Positions 36,695-45,401 of a stretch of 64,000 bases of DNA are shown in pieces. Under the pieces are notes generated by a model. The model saw nothing but the letters and a program-made list of their open reading frames with translations, did not search any database and was not told where the DNA came from. Position numbers and translations under genes: made by a program. Source of the DNA: Caballeronia sp031450805 (GTDB lineage: Bacteria > Pseudomonadota > Gammaproteobacteria > Burkholderiales > Burkholderiaceae); NCBI RefSeq assembly GCF_031450805.1, contig NZ_JARTVY010000001.1, positions 372,001-436,000 on the forward strand, written 5' to 3'. Each line of letters starts with the position of its first letter. The stretch's first letter is position 1.

Positions 36695-36742
36695 AAAACC
36701 GAATTCCCGAGAAAACCGCCAGCGAGTCTGGCGGTTTTTTTT
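36617..36742 (+). promoter_or_regulatory. Transcription attenuator of aroG (ribosome-mediated)
   Basis: Four RNA segments are visible. Segment 1 tccgcca (36617-36623) pairs with segment 2 tggcgga (36660-36666). Segment 2 cgctggcgg (36657-36665) pairs perfectly with segment 3 ccgccagcg (36716-36724). Segment 3 aaaaccgccag (36712-36722) pairs with segment 4 ctggcggtttt (36728-36738), followed by T's. The 1:2 loop contains the aromatic codons. A ribosome stalled there would disrupt 1:2, free segment 2 to pair with 3, and prevent the terminator. All pairings were checked base by base; the mechanism is inferred from classic trp and phe attenuators. Confidence 0.8.
36712..36742 (+). terminator. Attenuator terminator hairpin before aroG
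   Basis: A perfect 11-base stem with a 5-base loop (cgagt) and an eight-T run ends 42 bases upstream of the aroG start. As nothing but the leader peptide precedes it, it makes sense only as a regulated terminator. Confidence 0.85.
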
Positions 36743-36783
36743 CGCCTTCCCTTTGTTTAGAACATTGCCGTTGGAGAACCGCC

Positions 36784-37857
36784 ATGCCCCCGCATAATAC
36801 CGATGACGTTCGTATCCGTGAGTTGAAAGAGCTGGTGCCGCCGGCGCATCTGATCCGCGAGTTTCCCTGCACGGAGCCGGTGTCGGACCTCATCTTCAAC
36901 GCGCGGCAATCGATGCATCGCATTCTGCACGGGATGGATGACCGGCTGATCGTGATTATCGGGCCGTGCTCGATTCACGATCCGAAGGCGGCGATGGAAT
37001 ATGCCGGGCGGTTGATCGAGCAGCGGAAGCGGTTCGCGGGTGAACTGGAAATCGTTATGCGCGTTTATTTCGAAAAGCCGCGCACGACGGTGGGCTGGAA
37101 GGGGCTGATCAACGATCCGTATATGGATAACAGCTTCAAGATCAACGACGGTCTGCGCAAGGCGCGTGAACTGCTGATGAATATCAATGAGATGGGGTTG
37201 CCGGCGGGCACGGAGTATCTCGACATGATCAGTCCGCAATATATCGCCGATCTTATTTCGTGGGGAGCGATCGGGGCGCGGACGACCGAGTCGCAGGTGC
37301 ATCGGGAACTGGCTTCGGGGCTTTCTTGCCCGGTCGGGTTCAAGAATGGGACGGATGGGAATGTGAAGATCGCTGTGGATGCGATCAAGGCTGCGTCGCA
37401 GCCGCATCATTTCTTGTCAGTCACTAAGGGCGGGCATTCGGCGATTGTTTCTACGGCGGGTAATGAGGATTGTCACATCATATTGCGCGGGGGGAAATCG
37501 CCTAATTATGATGCTGCTTCAGTTGATGCGGCTTGTAGTGATATTGGCAAGGCTGGGTTGGCCGCGCGGTTAATGATCGATGCTAGTCATGCTAATAGCT
37601 CCAAAAAGCATGAGAATCAAATTCCTGTTTGTGAGGATATTGGGCGGCAACTCGCGGCTGGGGATGAACGCATCGTTGGGGTGATGGTGGAGTCGCATTT
37701 GGTTGCTGGACGGCAGGATTTGAAGGAAGGGGGTGAGCTGACGTACGGGCAAAGTGTTACCGATGCTTGTATTGGATGGGAGGAAAGTCTGGGGGTGCTT
37801 GAAGGACTCGCGGCTGCGGTGAAGCAGCGGCGAATTTTGAGGGGTGGGGGGAATTAA
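36784..37857 (+). CDS. aroG: 3-deoxy-7-phosphoheptulonate (DAHP) synthase, type I
   Basis: 357 residues. Type I signatures are VIIGPCSIHDPKAAMEYA, MRVYFEKPRTTVGWKGLINDP, GARTTESQVHRELASGLSCP and DASHANSSKKHENQ. It condenses phosphoenolpyruvate and erythrose 4-phosphate, the first step of aromatic amino acid synthesis. The ATG at 36784 follows GGAG. Beyond about 37300 codon use changes sharply to many T-, A- and GGG-ending codons, unlike the first half and unlike most neighbours. It is controlled by the attenuator immediately upstream; feedback inhibition is also expected for the family, but the sensing residue cannot be told by eye. Confidence 0.95.
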   Translation: MPPHNTDDVRIRELKELVPPAHLIREFPCTEPVSDLIFNARQSMHRILHGMDDRLIVIIGPCSIHDPKAAMEYAGRLIEQRKRFAGELEIVMRVYFEKPRTTVGWKGLINDPYMDNSFKINDGLRKARELLMNINEMGLPAGTEYLDMISPQYIADLISWGAIGARTTESQVHRELASGLSCPVGFKNGTDGNVKIAVDAIKAASQPHHFLSVTKGGHSAIVSTAGNEDCHIILRGGKSPNYDAASVDAACSDIGKAGLAARLMIDASHANSSKKHENQIPVCEDIGRQLAAGDERIVGVMVESHLVAGRQDLKEGGELTYGQSVTDACIGWEESLGVLEGLAAAVKQRRILRGGGN

Positions 37858-37898
37858 AGCACCAGACGTTGGGTGCTTAACCCACTTCGAACCGGAGT

Positions 37899-38987
37899 TT
37901 ACTGTGCCGCTATGTCGTTCGCAAAATAATCTAATATAAAATCGTTGATGGCTACCTCATCGTCGATGAAGTTGGTCAAACGATCATAGCGGTGCTCATA
38001 AAGACTCCTGCGCGCATTCGTCTTTAAGGTGCGCAGGTTACAGAGATCCCGAGCCCGCGAATTGGCCGTGACTAGTCGCACTTCCTCGTCGACGTAGTTC
38101 GAGAATGCTCGGCTCGTTCTTTGAAGGTGACCGATTCCTGAGAATCCCGACTCTCCCCGCCGAGCCATCGCGCGCATAGCTTCGTTCTCGCGGCCGATGA
38201 TCGTTTCATAGAATTGCTGAACCTGCCGCGCGTCGCGGATTGAGATGCGGACTGCCGACCGCGGCTGCTCCGGATGCAATGTCTGCTCGACCAACTCGTA
38301 GATAGCACTTGTGAACTTGGTAGCACTTCCGAGCAACGCATCAATTTGTTGCAGCGTTGTGACGCTGAAATCTGCCTCGTGCGCCACAATATGGCGGATG
38401 ACAAAAATTTTCTCAATGTCAGCAAATATCGCCGACACATTGTCTAACGGAAAGGTGACCGGTCGCATAGCGAACGAGTCGAAATCCCTCCCACGCCGAA
38501 TGCTGTCTTCGAAAAGATCTTCGCTGGACAAAGCTTCGTCTTCAGATTCAACGAACGGCTGTATCTCCGACAGCCAAGTCGCTAACGATTTCGAAACCCC
38601 ATTTCCGTTCAACAAAGTCTCTAGATGCGACGCTATGTCGGACAAACTACTGATCGGCAAAAGATGTGAGACAAGATTTCCAAAAGTTATTTCGCGATCG
38701 CTTAGCGCCTTCGTCAAACGAAGATCGAAATGGAGTTTGTTTCTTAGCTTGTCCACCCTGTCGATATAAGGAGCCCCGTCATCCACTAATTTTTCTATCG
38801 CCTTACGCACAGAAACTTCAATGCAGGCGGCGATTCCAACAATAGAGAGGGAATTAAAAACTGAACTATCACCACGGCATTCTAATGCCAAGTCAATATC
38901 CTGCAACTCACTTCTCCCAGCCATGTACTTGCCGAAAGATCGCTTACGCTTTTCTTGTATCTCAGCTATTACGTCTCTGTCTTTCAT
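37899..38987 (-). CDS. Unknown protein with HEPN-like RxxxxH motif
   Basis: 362 residues. Low-GC for this genome, with AT-ending codons throughout. The sequence is helical; residues 198-203 read RHIVAH, within FVIRHIVAHEAD, matching the Rx4-6H motif of HEPN ribonucleases and following a helix as expected. An earlier helical segment (IVGIAACIEVSVRKAIEKLV) resembles the first HEPN helix pair. HEPN proteins act in toxin-antitoxin, abortive infection and RNA processing systems. No antitoxin-like partner adjoins it: the next minus-strand gene is a cobalamin adenosyltransferase. Function is inferred only from the motif. Confidence 0.65.
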   Translation of the reverse strand: MKDRDVIAEIQEKRKRSFGKYMAGRSELQDIDLALECRGDSSVFNSLSIVGIAACIEVSVRKAIEKLVDDGAPYIDRVDKLRNKLHFDLRLTKALSDREITFGNLVSHLLPISSLSDIASHLETLLNGNGVSKSLATWLSEIQPFVESEDEALSSEDLFEDSIRRGRDFDSFAMRPVTFPLDNVSAIFADIEKIFVIRHIVAHEADFSVTTLQQIDALLGSATKFTSAIYELVEQTLHPEQPRSAVRISIRDARQVQQFYETIIGRENEAMRAMARRGESGFSGIGHLQRTSRAFSNYVDEEVRLVTANSRARDLCNLRTLKTNARRSLYEHRYDRLTNFIDDEVAINDFILDYFANDIAAQ

Positions 38988-39058
38988 TGCTTCTCATCCT
39001 TCATATTCCAACCCAAGCCTTCAAAGTTTCGAATTTCGTTCAAACTAGGATTGTTGGA

Positions 39059-39616
39059 TCATGTCAAACCATGATGCTTCCACAACACATCACTCCCCCC
39101 ATCCACCCGATTCAACACCCGCGCCACCACAAACAACAAATCCGACAGCCGATTGACATACCGCCTAGGCGCCTCATTCACCGCATCGGCCTCTTCCCGC
39201 CCAAGCGCCACAATAGCCCTTTCCGCCCGTCGACAAACCGTACGAGAAACATGCGCTAAAGCAGCGGCGCGAGAGCCTCCCGGCAGAATAAACTCCTTGA
39301 GAGGCGGCAAAGTCCCGTTATATTCAGCAAGCCACGAGTCCAGCCGTTCCAGATGCGAATCCGAAATCATCGAATGTCCGGGAATCGATAATTCCCCGCC
39401 CAGATCGAATAAATCATTTTGAATCCGGGTTAAAGCATCGCGAATATCAGTAGGCAACGGCTCGCACAACAAAACGCCAATCGAAGAATTCAACTCATCC
39501 ACATCGCCAATGGCCGCAACGCGCGCATCGTCTTTCGAAACGCGGCGGCCATCGCCGAGACCGGTGGTGCCATCGTCGCCAGTGCGTGTGGCGATCTTGC
39601 TCAGACGGTGTCCCAT
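39059..39616 (-). CDS. Cob(I)alamin adenosyltransferase, PduO type
   Basis: 185 residues from ATG 39616 (MGHRLSKIATRTGDDG), preceded by GAGGAG. The ATP-binding N-terminal motif TRTGDDGTTGLGDGRRV and the later RTVCRRAERAIV and YVNRLSDLLFVVARVLN segments define the PduO/MMAB family. It adenosylates cob(I)alamin to coenzyme B12. The 3' half has more A/T-ending codons than usual here, like the HEPN gene beside it. It is divergent from the D-lactate dehydrogenase-like gene. Confidence 0.93.
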   Translation of the reverse strand: MGHRLSKIATRTGDDGTTGLGDGRRVSKDDARVAAIGDVDELNSSIGVLLCEPLPTDIRDALTRIQNDLFDLGGELSIPGHSMISDSHLERLDSWLAEYNGTLPPLKEFILPGGSRAAALAHVSRTVCRRAERAIVALGREEADAVNEAPRRYVNRLSDLLFVVARVLNRVDGGSDVLWKHHGLT

Positions 39617-39788
39617 TACTGCTCCTCGAATAGCCAAAAGATCGAAGCGTCAAAACCAGCCGCCCCATTATAGGCACGCCCCTCCTCGCCTTCGTCCAGC
39701 GCGTAAAATGAGATAACCATCACGGCAGCGCGCAAACCGCTCCGCGACCGCCATCAGAAACCGAAGAAAAAACTCCGGAGACGAAACC

Positions 39789-41213
39789 GTGAACCACCCC
39801 GCCGAACACGCCGCCATCCAGCAGGCGCGCCGCCCCTTCCCCGCCGCGCTCCTCGAATCGCTCAAAGAGAAGTTCGGCGACCGCGTCTCGACCGCCGATG
39901 CCGTGCGCCAACACCACGGCCGCGACGAATCGCCGTTCGACCCGCAACTGCCCGACGCCGTCGTCTTCGCGCGCAACACCGAAGACGTGCAAGCCATCGT
40001 CCGCCTGTGCGCGGAACACGACGTGCCGATCATTCCCTACGGCAACGGATCGTCGCTCGAAGGGCATCTGCTCGCGGTGCAAGGCGGCGTGTCGATCGAC
40101 CTGTCCGAAATGAACAAGGTCATCTCGATCAACCCAGAAGACCTCACCGCAACCGTCGAACCGGGCATCTCGCGCAAGCAGCTGAACGAGGCGCTGAAAG
40201 ACACCGGCCTCTTCTTCCCGATCGATCCCGGCGCGGACGCCAGCATCGGCGGCATGTCCGCGACGCGCGCCTCGGGCACCAACGCCGTGCGCTACGGGTC
40301 GATGCGCGAGAACGTGCTCGCGCTGACCGTCGTGCTCGCCGATGGCCGCGTCATCAAGACCGGCACCCGCGCGCGCAAATCGTCGGCGGGCTACGACCTC
40401 ACGCGGCTCTTCGTCGGCTCGGAAGGCACGCTCGGCGTCATCACCGAAATCACCGTGCGGCTCTACCCGCAGCCGGAAGCGATATCGGCCGCCGTCTGCG
40501 CATTCCCGTCGATGGGCGACGCCGTGCGCGCCGTCATCGAAACGATTCAGATGGGCGTGCCGATCGCACGCGTCGAATTCGTCGATGCGCTCGCCGTTCG
40601 CGCCATCAATCGCCACTCGAACCTGACGCTGCGCGAATCGCCGATGCTGTTCTTCGAATTCCACGGCACCGAAGCGGGCGTCAAGGAGCAGGCGCAAACC
40701 GTGCAGGACATCACCGCGCAGAACAGCGGCACCGACTTCGACTGGGCGACGCGCCCCGAAGACCGCAGCCGCCTCTGGAACGCGCGGCACAGCGCCTATT
40801 TCGCGATGCTGCAACTGAAGCCAGGCTGCCGCGCCGTCACCACCGACGTCTGCGTGCCGATCTCGCGCCTCGCGGAATGCGTCGTGGAAACGGAGAAGGA
40901 TCTGCTCGGCTCGTCGCTGCCGTGTCCGATCGTCGGCCATGTCGGTGACGGCAACTTCCACGTCGCGATGCTGCTCGATCCTGCCAAACCGGAGGAACTC
41001 GAAGAGGCGGAGCGGCTGAACCGCCGCATCGTCGAACGCGCGCTGAAAGTCGGCGGCACCTGCACCGGCGAGCACGGCGTCGGGCTCCACAAGATGGGCT
41101 TCATGGTCGACGAACACGGCGAGGACGCCATCGCGGTCATGCGATCCATCAAGCAGGCGCTCGATCCCAACAACCTGATGAATCCGGGCAAGATTTTCAG
41201 CTTCACGCAGTAA
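39789..41213 (+). CDS. FAD-binding oxidoreductase, D-lactate dehydrogenase (cytochrome)-like
   Basis: 474 residues. The PCMH-type FAD domain (about 45-230) carries PIIPYGNGSSLEGHLLAVQ and DPGADASIGGMSATRASGTN. The FAD-oxidase C-terminal domain has CPIVGHVGDGNFHVAM and GTCTGEHGVGLHKMGFM. It is closest in pattern to LDHD-type D-2-hydroxyacid dehydrogenases. It precedes glcDEF on the same strand, so it probably takes part in oxidation of lactate, glycolate or related hydroxyacids. The electron acceptor cannot be told from sequence. Confidence 0.88.
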   Translation: MNHPAEHAAIQQARRPFPAALLESLKEKFGDRVSTADAVRQHHGRDESPFDPQLPDAVVFARNTEDVQAIVRLCAEHDVPIIPYGNGSSLEGHLLAVQGGVSIDLSEMNKVISINPEDLTATVEPGISRKQLNEALKDTGLFFPIDPGADASIGGMSATRASGTNAVRYGSMRENVLALTVVLADGRVIKTGTRARKSSAGYDLTRLFVGSEGTLGVITEITVRLYPQPEAISAAVCAFPSMGDAVRAVIETIQMGVPIARVEFVDALAVRAINRHSNLTLRESPMLFFEFHGTEAGVKEQAQTVQDITAQNSGTDFDWATRPEDRSRLWNARHSAYFAMLQLKPGCRAVTTDVCVPISRLAECVVETEKDLLGSSLPCPIVGHVGDGNFHVAMLLDPAKPEELEEAERLNRRIVERALKVGGTCTGEHGVGLHKMGFMVDEHGEDAIAVMRSIKQALDPNNLMNPGKIFSFTQ

Positions 41214-41216
41214 CAA

Positions 41217-41260
41217 ATCGGAAGCGCATCGGAAGCGCATCGGAAGCGCATCGGAAGCGC
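41217..41260. repeat. 11-base tandem repeat between the LDHD-like gene and glcD
   Basis: Four exact copies of ATCGGAAGCGC directly after the TAA stop of the upstream gene. Non-coding, with no obvious hairpin. Confidence 0.9.
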
Positions 41261-41345
41261 GCCGGATGGACGCAGAAGCCGCAAGCGCGCAGCATAATCA
41301 TCGAACAAGCGCCAGCATCACTCACGACAGGCGCCGGGAGGAGAC

Positions 41346-42899
41346 ATGAACGCACCCGACGAACTCAAGCCGCCGCTCGCGCCGGCCGTATCGCCGAATC
41401 TGCCGCACGAGGTTTCGCCGGACCTGACGCCGGAGCAGCTCGCCGAGCGCCAGCGCGAAGTCGTGCAGGCGCTGATGGCCGTCCTGCCGACGCATTGCCT
41501 GCTCTTTCGCGACGAAGACACGTCCGTCTACGAATGCGATGGCCTCGCCGCCTACCGCCGCTTGCCGCTCGCGGTCGTGCTGCCGGAAACCGAGGCGCAG
41601 GTGCAGCGCGTCGTGCAAATCTGCGCGCGGCTCGCCGTGCCCATCGTTCCACGCGGCGCGGGCACCGGGCTGTCGGGCGGCGCCATGCCGATTCGTCACG
41701 GCATCGTGCTGTCGCTCGCGCGTTTTCGCAAAATCGTCGAGGTCGATCCCTACGCGCGCACCGCCACCGTCCAGCCAGGCGTGCGCAACCTCGCGATATC
41801 CGAGGCCGCCGCGCCCTATGGCCTCTACTACGCGCCGGACCCGTCGTCGCAGATCGCGTGCACCATCGGCGGCAACGTCTCCGAAAACTCGGGCGGCGTG
41901 CATTGCCTGAAATACGGCCTCACCGTGCATAACGTGCTGCGCGTGCGCGCGGTGACGATGGAAGGCGATGTCGTCGAATTCGGCTCGCTCGGACCGGATG
42001 CGCCGGGGCTCGACCTGCTGGCCGTGCTGATCGGCAGCGAAGGCATGTTCGCCATCGTGACCGAAATCACCGTCAAGCTGATCCCGAAGCCGCAGACCGC
42101 GCAAGTCATCATGGCGAGCTTCGACGATGTCGTGAAAGGCGGCAACGCGGTCGCGGCGATCATCGCGGCGGGCATCATCCCGGCCGGTCTCGAAATGATG
42201 GACAAGCCCGCGACGCGCGCCGTCGAGGAATTCGTCAACGCCGGTTACGATCTCGACGCCGCCGCCATCCTGCTCTGCGAATCCGACGGCACTTACGACG
42301 AAGTCACCGAGGAAATCGTCCGCATGACGGCGGTGCTGCGTGAGCACGGCGCGACGCGCATCCAGATTTCGCGCTCGGAAACCGAACGTCTCAAGTTCTG
42401 GTCGGGGCGCAAGAATGCGTTCCCCGCCGCCGGCCGCATCTCGCCCGACTACTACTGCATGGACGGCACGGTGCCGCGCCGCGCCATCGGGCCGCTGCTC
42501 GCGCGCATCGAAGAGATGGAGAAGAAGTACGCCTTGCGCTGCATCAACGTCTTCCACGCGGGCGACGGCAACATGCATCCGCTCATCCTGTTCAACGGCA
42601 ACGATCTCGACGAGTGGCATCGCGCGGAAGCGTTCGGCTCGGACATTCTGGAAGCGTGCGTCGAGCTGGGCGGCACGGTGACGGGCGAGCATGGCGTGGG
42701 CATCGAGAAGATCAATTCGATGTGCGTGCAGTTCTCGCCGGAGGAGCGCGACGCGTTTCACGCGGTCAAGCGCGCGTTCGATCCGCCGGGACTGCTCAAC
42801 CCGGACAAGGGCATCCCGACGCGCGCGCGCTGCGCCGAATACGGGAAGATGCACATCCGCGGCGGGCTGCTGCCGCATCCCGAACTGCCGCGCTTCTGA
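41346..42899 (+). CDS. glcD: Glycolate oxidase subunit GlcD
   Basis: 517 residues with an N-terminal Pro-rich extension. The FAD-binding domain has PIVPRGAGTGLSGGAMPI and CTIGGNVSENSGGVHCLKYG; the C-terminal domain has NVFHAGDGNMHPLILFN and TGEHGVGIEKINSMC. It is the catalytic flavoprotein of glycolate dehydrogenase, which oxidises glycolate to glyoxylate. It is followed by glcE and glcF. The ATG at 41346 follows GGGAGGAGAC, a strong ribosome-binding site. Confidence 0.95.
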   Translation: MNAPDELKPPLAPAVSPNLPHEVSPDLTPEQLAERQREVVQALMAVLPTHCLLFRDEDTSVYECDGLAAYRRLPLAVVLPETEAQVQRVVQICARLAVPIVPRGAGTGLSGGAMPIRHGIVLSLARFRKIVEVDPYARTATVQPGVRNLAISEAAAPYGLYYAPDPSSQIACTIGGNVSENSGGVHCLKYGLTVHNVLRVRAVTMEGDVVEFGSLGPDAPGLDLLAVLIGSEGMFAIVTEITVKLIPKPQTAQVIMASFDDVVKGGNAVAAIIAAGIIPAGLEMMDKPATRAVEEFVNAGYDLDAAAILLCESDGTYDEVTEEIVRMTAVLREHGATRIQISRSETERLKFWSGRKNAFPAAGRISPDYYCMDGTVPRRAIGPLLARIEEMEKKYALRCINVFHAGDGNMHPLILFNGNDLDEWHRAEAFGSDILEACVELGGTVTGEHGVGIEKINSMCVQFSPEERDAFHAVKRAFDPPGLLNPDKGIPTRARCAEYGKMHIRGGLLPHPELPRF

Positions 42900-43018
42900 A
42901 CCGGCGGCGCGCTGCGCTATCCACGTTTGTCCGGGTATGGCTGCGTTAAGCGGCCGGTACAATCGACCGGAAAGGCGGCACCGCCACTACAGCAGTCGAA
43001 ACGAAGAGCGGGACATCC

Positions 43019-44107
43019 ATGGAACAGGACGACATCGTCGCCGGCTGGTCGGAGCGGATCGCCCGGGCCACCGAGGCCGGCACGCCGCTGCGCATCCGGG
43101 GCGGCGGGACGAAGGACTGGTACGGTCAGACGCTCCAGGGTGAGATTCTCGATACGCGCGTGCACCGGGGTATCGTCGCGTACGACCCCGCCGAACTCGT
43201 CATCACCGCGAAAAGCGGCACCCCGCTAGCCGAAATCGAAGCCGCGCTGCGGGCGCATGGCCAAATGCTGCCGTTCGAGCCGCCGCACTTCGGCCGCAAT
43301 GCGACGCTTGGCGGCTGCATCGCGGCGGGCATCGCAGGGCCGCGCCGCGCGTGGACCGGCGCGCCGCGCGATTTCGTGCTCGGCGCGGTCGTCATGAACG
43401 GGCGCGGACAGGTGCTGCACTTCGGCGGCCAGGTGGTCAAGAACGTCGCGGGTTACGACGTCTCGCGGCTTCTGGCGGGATCGCTCGGCACGCTCGGCCT
43501 GATTCTCGAACTGTCGATCAAGGTCCTGCCGCGCCCCGTCGCGGAAGCCACGCTCAAGTTCGACATGCACGCCACCGACGGCGTGCGCAAGCTCAACGAA
43601 TGGGGCGGCCATCCCTTGCCGATCAGCGGCAGCGCGTGGCGCGACGGCACGCTGGCGCTGCGGCTTGCAGGCGCGGAAGCTGCTGTGAAGACTGCGCGCA
43701 ATACGCTCGGCGGCGAAGTGGTCGATGCCGTCGAAGCCGACCGCTTCTGGATCGCCATGCGCGAGCAGACGGACCCGTTCTTCGCCGTGATCGAGCCGCG
43801 TTCCGCGCTCTGGCGTCTCGCGCTGCCGTCGATTGCCGAACCGCTGCATCTGCCGGGCGCGCAACTGATGGAATGGGGCGGCGCGCAACGCTGGTGGATC
43901 ACGGACACGGATCCGCAGACCGTGCGCATCAGCGCGAAGCAGGCGGGCGGCCACGCGACGATCTTCCGCGCCGGCTCCGCCTACGACCGCAACGCGGGCG
44001 TGTTCACGCCGCTGCCCGCGCCGCTGATGAAGATTCATCGCGGGCTGAAAGCGGTGTTCGATCCGGCGCGCGTATTTAACCGCGGGCGGCTGTATCCCGA
44101 CTTTTAG
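43019..44107 (+). CDS. glcE: Glycolate oxidase FAD-binding subunit GlcE
   Basis: 362 residues. It has a truncated FAD-binding domain (PLRIRGGGTKDWYGQ; RNATLGGCIAAGIAGPRRAW; FGGQVVKNVAGYDVSRLLAGSLG) without the full oxidase C-terminal domain, as usual for GlcE. It partners GlcD and GlcF at the membrane. It starts 119 bases after glcD, and glcF begins 22 bases after it. Confidence 0.95.
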   Translation: MEQDDIVAGWSERIARATEAGTPLRIRGGGTKDWYGQTLQGEILDTRVHRGIVAYDPAELVITAKSGTPLAEIEAALRAHGQMLPFEPPHFGRNATLGGCIAAGIAGPRRAWTGAPRDFVLGAVVMNGRGQVLHFGGQVVKNVAGYDVSRLLAGSLGTLGLILELSIKVLPRPVAEATLKFDMHATDGVRKLNEWGGHPLPISGSAWRDGTLALRLAGAEAAVKTARNTLGGEVVDAVEADRFWIAMREQTDPFFAVIEPRSALWRLALPSIAEPLHLPGAQLMEWGGAQRWWITDTDPQTVRISAKQAGGHATIFRAGSAYDRNAGVFTPLPAPLMKIHRGLKAVFDPARVFNRGRLYPDF

Positions 44108-44129
44108 GCCAACCGAGCGGACCTGAGCG

Positions 44130-45356
44130 ATGCAAACCAATCTCGCCGATTTCATCCGCAACACGGCCGACGGCGACGAAGCCGACGCCATCCTGCGCAA
44201 GTGCGTGCACTGCGGGTTCTGCACGGCGACCTGCCCGACGTATCAACTGCTCGGCGACGAGCTCGACGGGCCGCGCGGACGCATCTACCTGATGAAGCAG
44301 ATGTTCGAAGGCGCACCCGTTACGCGCAGCACGCAAACGCATCTGGACCGCTGCCTCACGTGCCGCAATTGCGAAAGCACGTGCCCGTCGGGCGTGCAGT
44401 ACGGCAAGCTCGTCGAAATCGGGCGCAAGGTGGTCGAAGAGAAGGTCGACCGGCCGATGCGCCAGCGCCTGCAACGCCGCTTTCTCGCGAGCTTCCTGCC
44501 GAACAGCACGCTCTTCACGCCGGCGATGAAGCTCGGGCAGCAGTTTCGCGGCATCCTCCCGCGCACGCTGCGCGCGAAGATTCCGGTCACCGAAAAGCCG
44601 CTCGCGCCGCCGACGCGCAAACATGCGCGCAAGATGCTGATGCTCGCGGGATGCGTGCAGCCCGCGATGATGCCGAACGTGAACATCGCGACGGCGCGTG
44701 TGTTCGATGCGCTCGACATCGAGATCGTGACTGCGCCGGATGCGGGCTGCTGCGGCGCGATCCGCCTGCATCTCGGCTATAACGACGACGCGCTCGGCGA
44801 CGTGCGCAATAACATCGACGCATGGTGGCCTTACGTGGAGAACGGCGTCGAGGCCATTGTGATGAACGCGTCGGGCTGCGGCGCGACGGTGAAGGAATAC
44901 GCGCACCTCATGCGCAACGATCCGATGTACGCGGAGAAGGCGCAGCGCATCGTCGATCTGACGCGCGATCTCGCCGAAATCCTGCCGCTGTACGAGGAAG
45001 AACTCGTGTCGATCGCGCGGCGGCGCGGCGTGCATACCGTTGCGTTTCATCCGCCGTGCACGCTGCAGCACGGGCAGCAGATTCGCGGGCGCGTCGAGCA
45101 TCTGCTGACCGCGCTCGGCATCGAGGTGCGCCTGCCCGCGGACAACCACATCTGCTGCGGATCGGCGGGAACGTATTCGGTGCTGCAGCCGAAGCTCGCC
45201 TATGCGCTGCGCAACCAGAAGCTGGACCGGCTGGAGAAGACGGAGCCGCAGATGATCGTATCGGCGAACGTCGGGTGCATCGCGCATCTGCAAAGCGGGA
45301 CGTCGACGCCGGTCACGCACTGGATCCAACTTTTGGAGCACCTGCTGTACGGGTAA
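44130..45356 (+). CDS. glcF: Glycolate oxidase iron-sulfur subunit GlcF
   Basis: 408 residues. Two 4Fe-4S cluster motifs lie at the N-terminus (CVHCGFCTATCPTY and CLTCRNCESTCPSGV), followed by two CCG domains (MLAGCVQPAMMP...DAGCCGA and FHPPCTLQHGQQ...ICCGSAGTYS). It passes electrons from the GlcD flavin towards quinone. It is the third gene of the glcDEF unit. There is no GlcC regulator or glycolate permease nearby, so regulation is not evident. Confidence 0.96.
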   Translation: MQTNLADFIRNTADGDEADAILRKCVHCGFCTATCPTYQLLGDELDGPRGRIYLMKQMFEGAPVTRSTQTHLDRCLTCRNCESTCPSGVQYGKLVEIGRKVVEEKVDRPMRQRLQRRFLASFLPNSTLFTPAMKLGQQFRGILPRTLRAKIPVTEKPLAPPTRKHARKMLMLAGCVQPAMMPNVNIATARVFDALDIEIVTAPDAGCCGAIRLHLGYNDDALGDVRNNIDAWWPYVENGVEAIVMNASGCGATVKEYAHLMRNDPMYAEKAQRIVDLTRDLAEILPLYEEELVSIARRRGVHTVAFHPPCTLQHGQQIRGRVEHLLTALGIEVRLPADNHICCGSAGTYSVLQPKLAYALRNQKLDRLEKTEPQMIVSANVGCIAHLQSGTSTPVTHWIQLLEHLLYG

Positions 45357-45401
45357 GGGGATTCGTATAATCACTCGATCCGCTCTGAAAGTCGCTCACG
45401 C

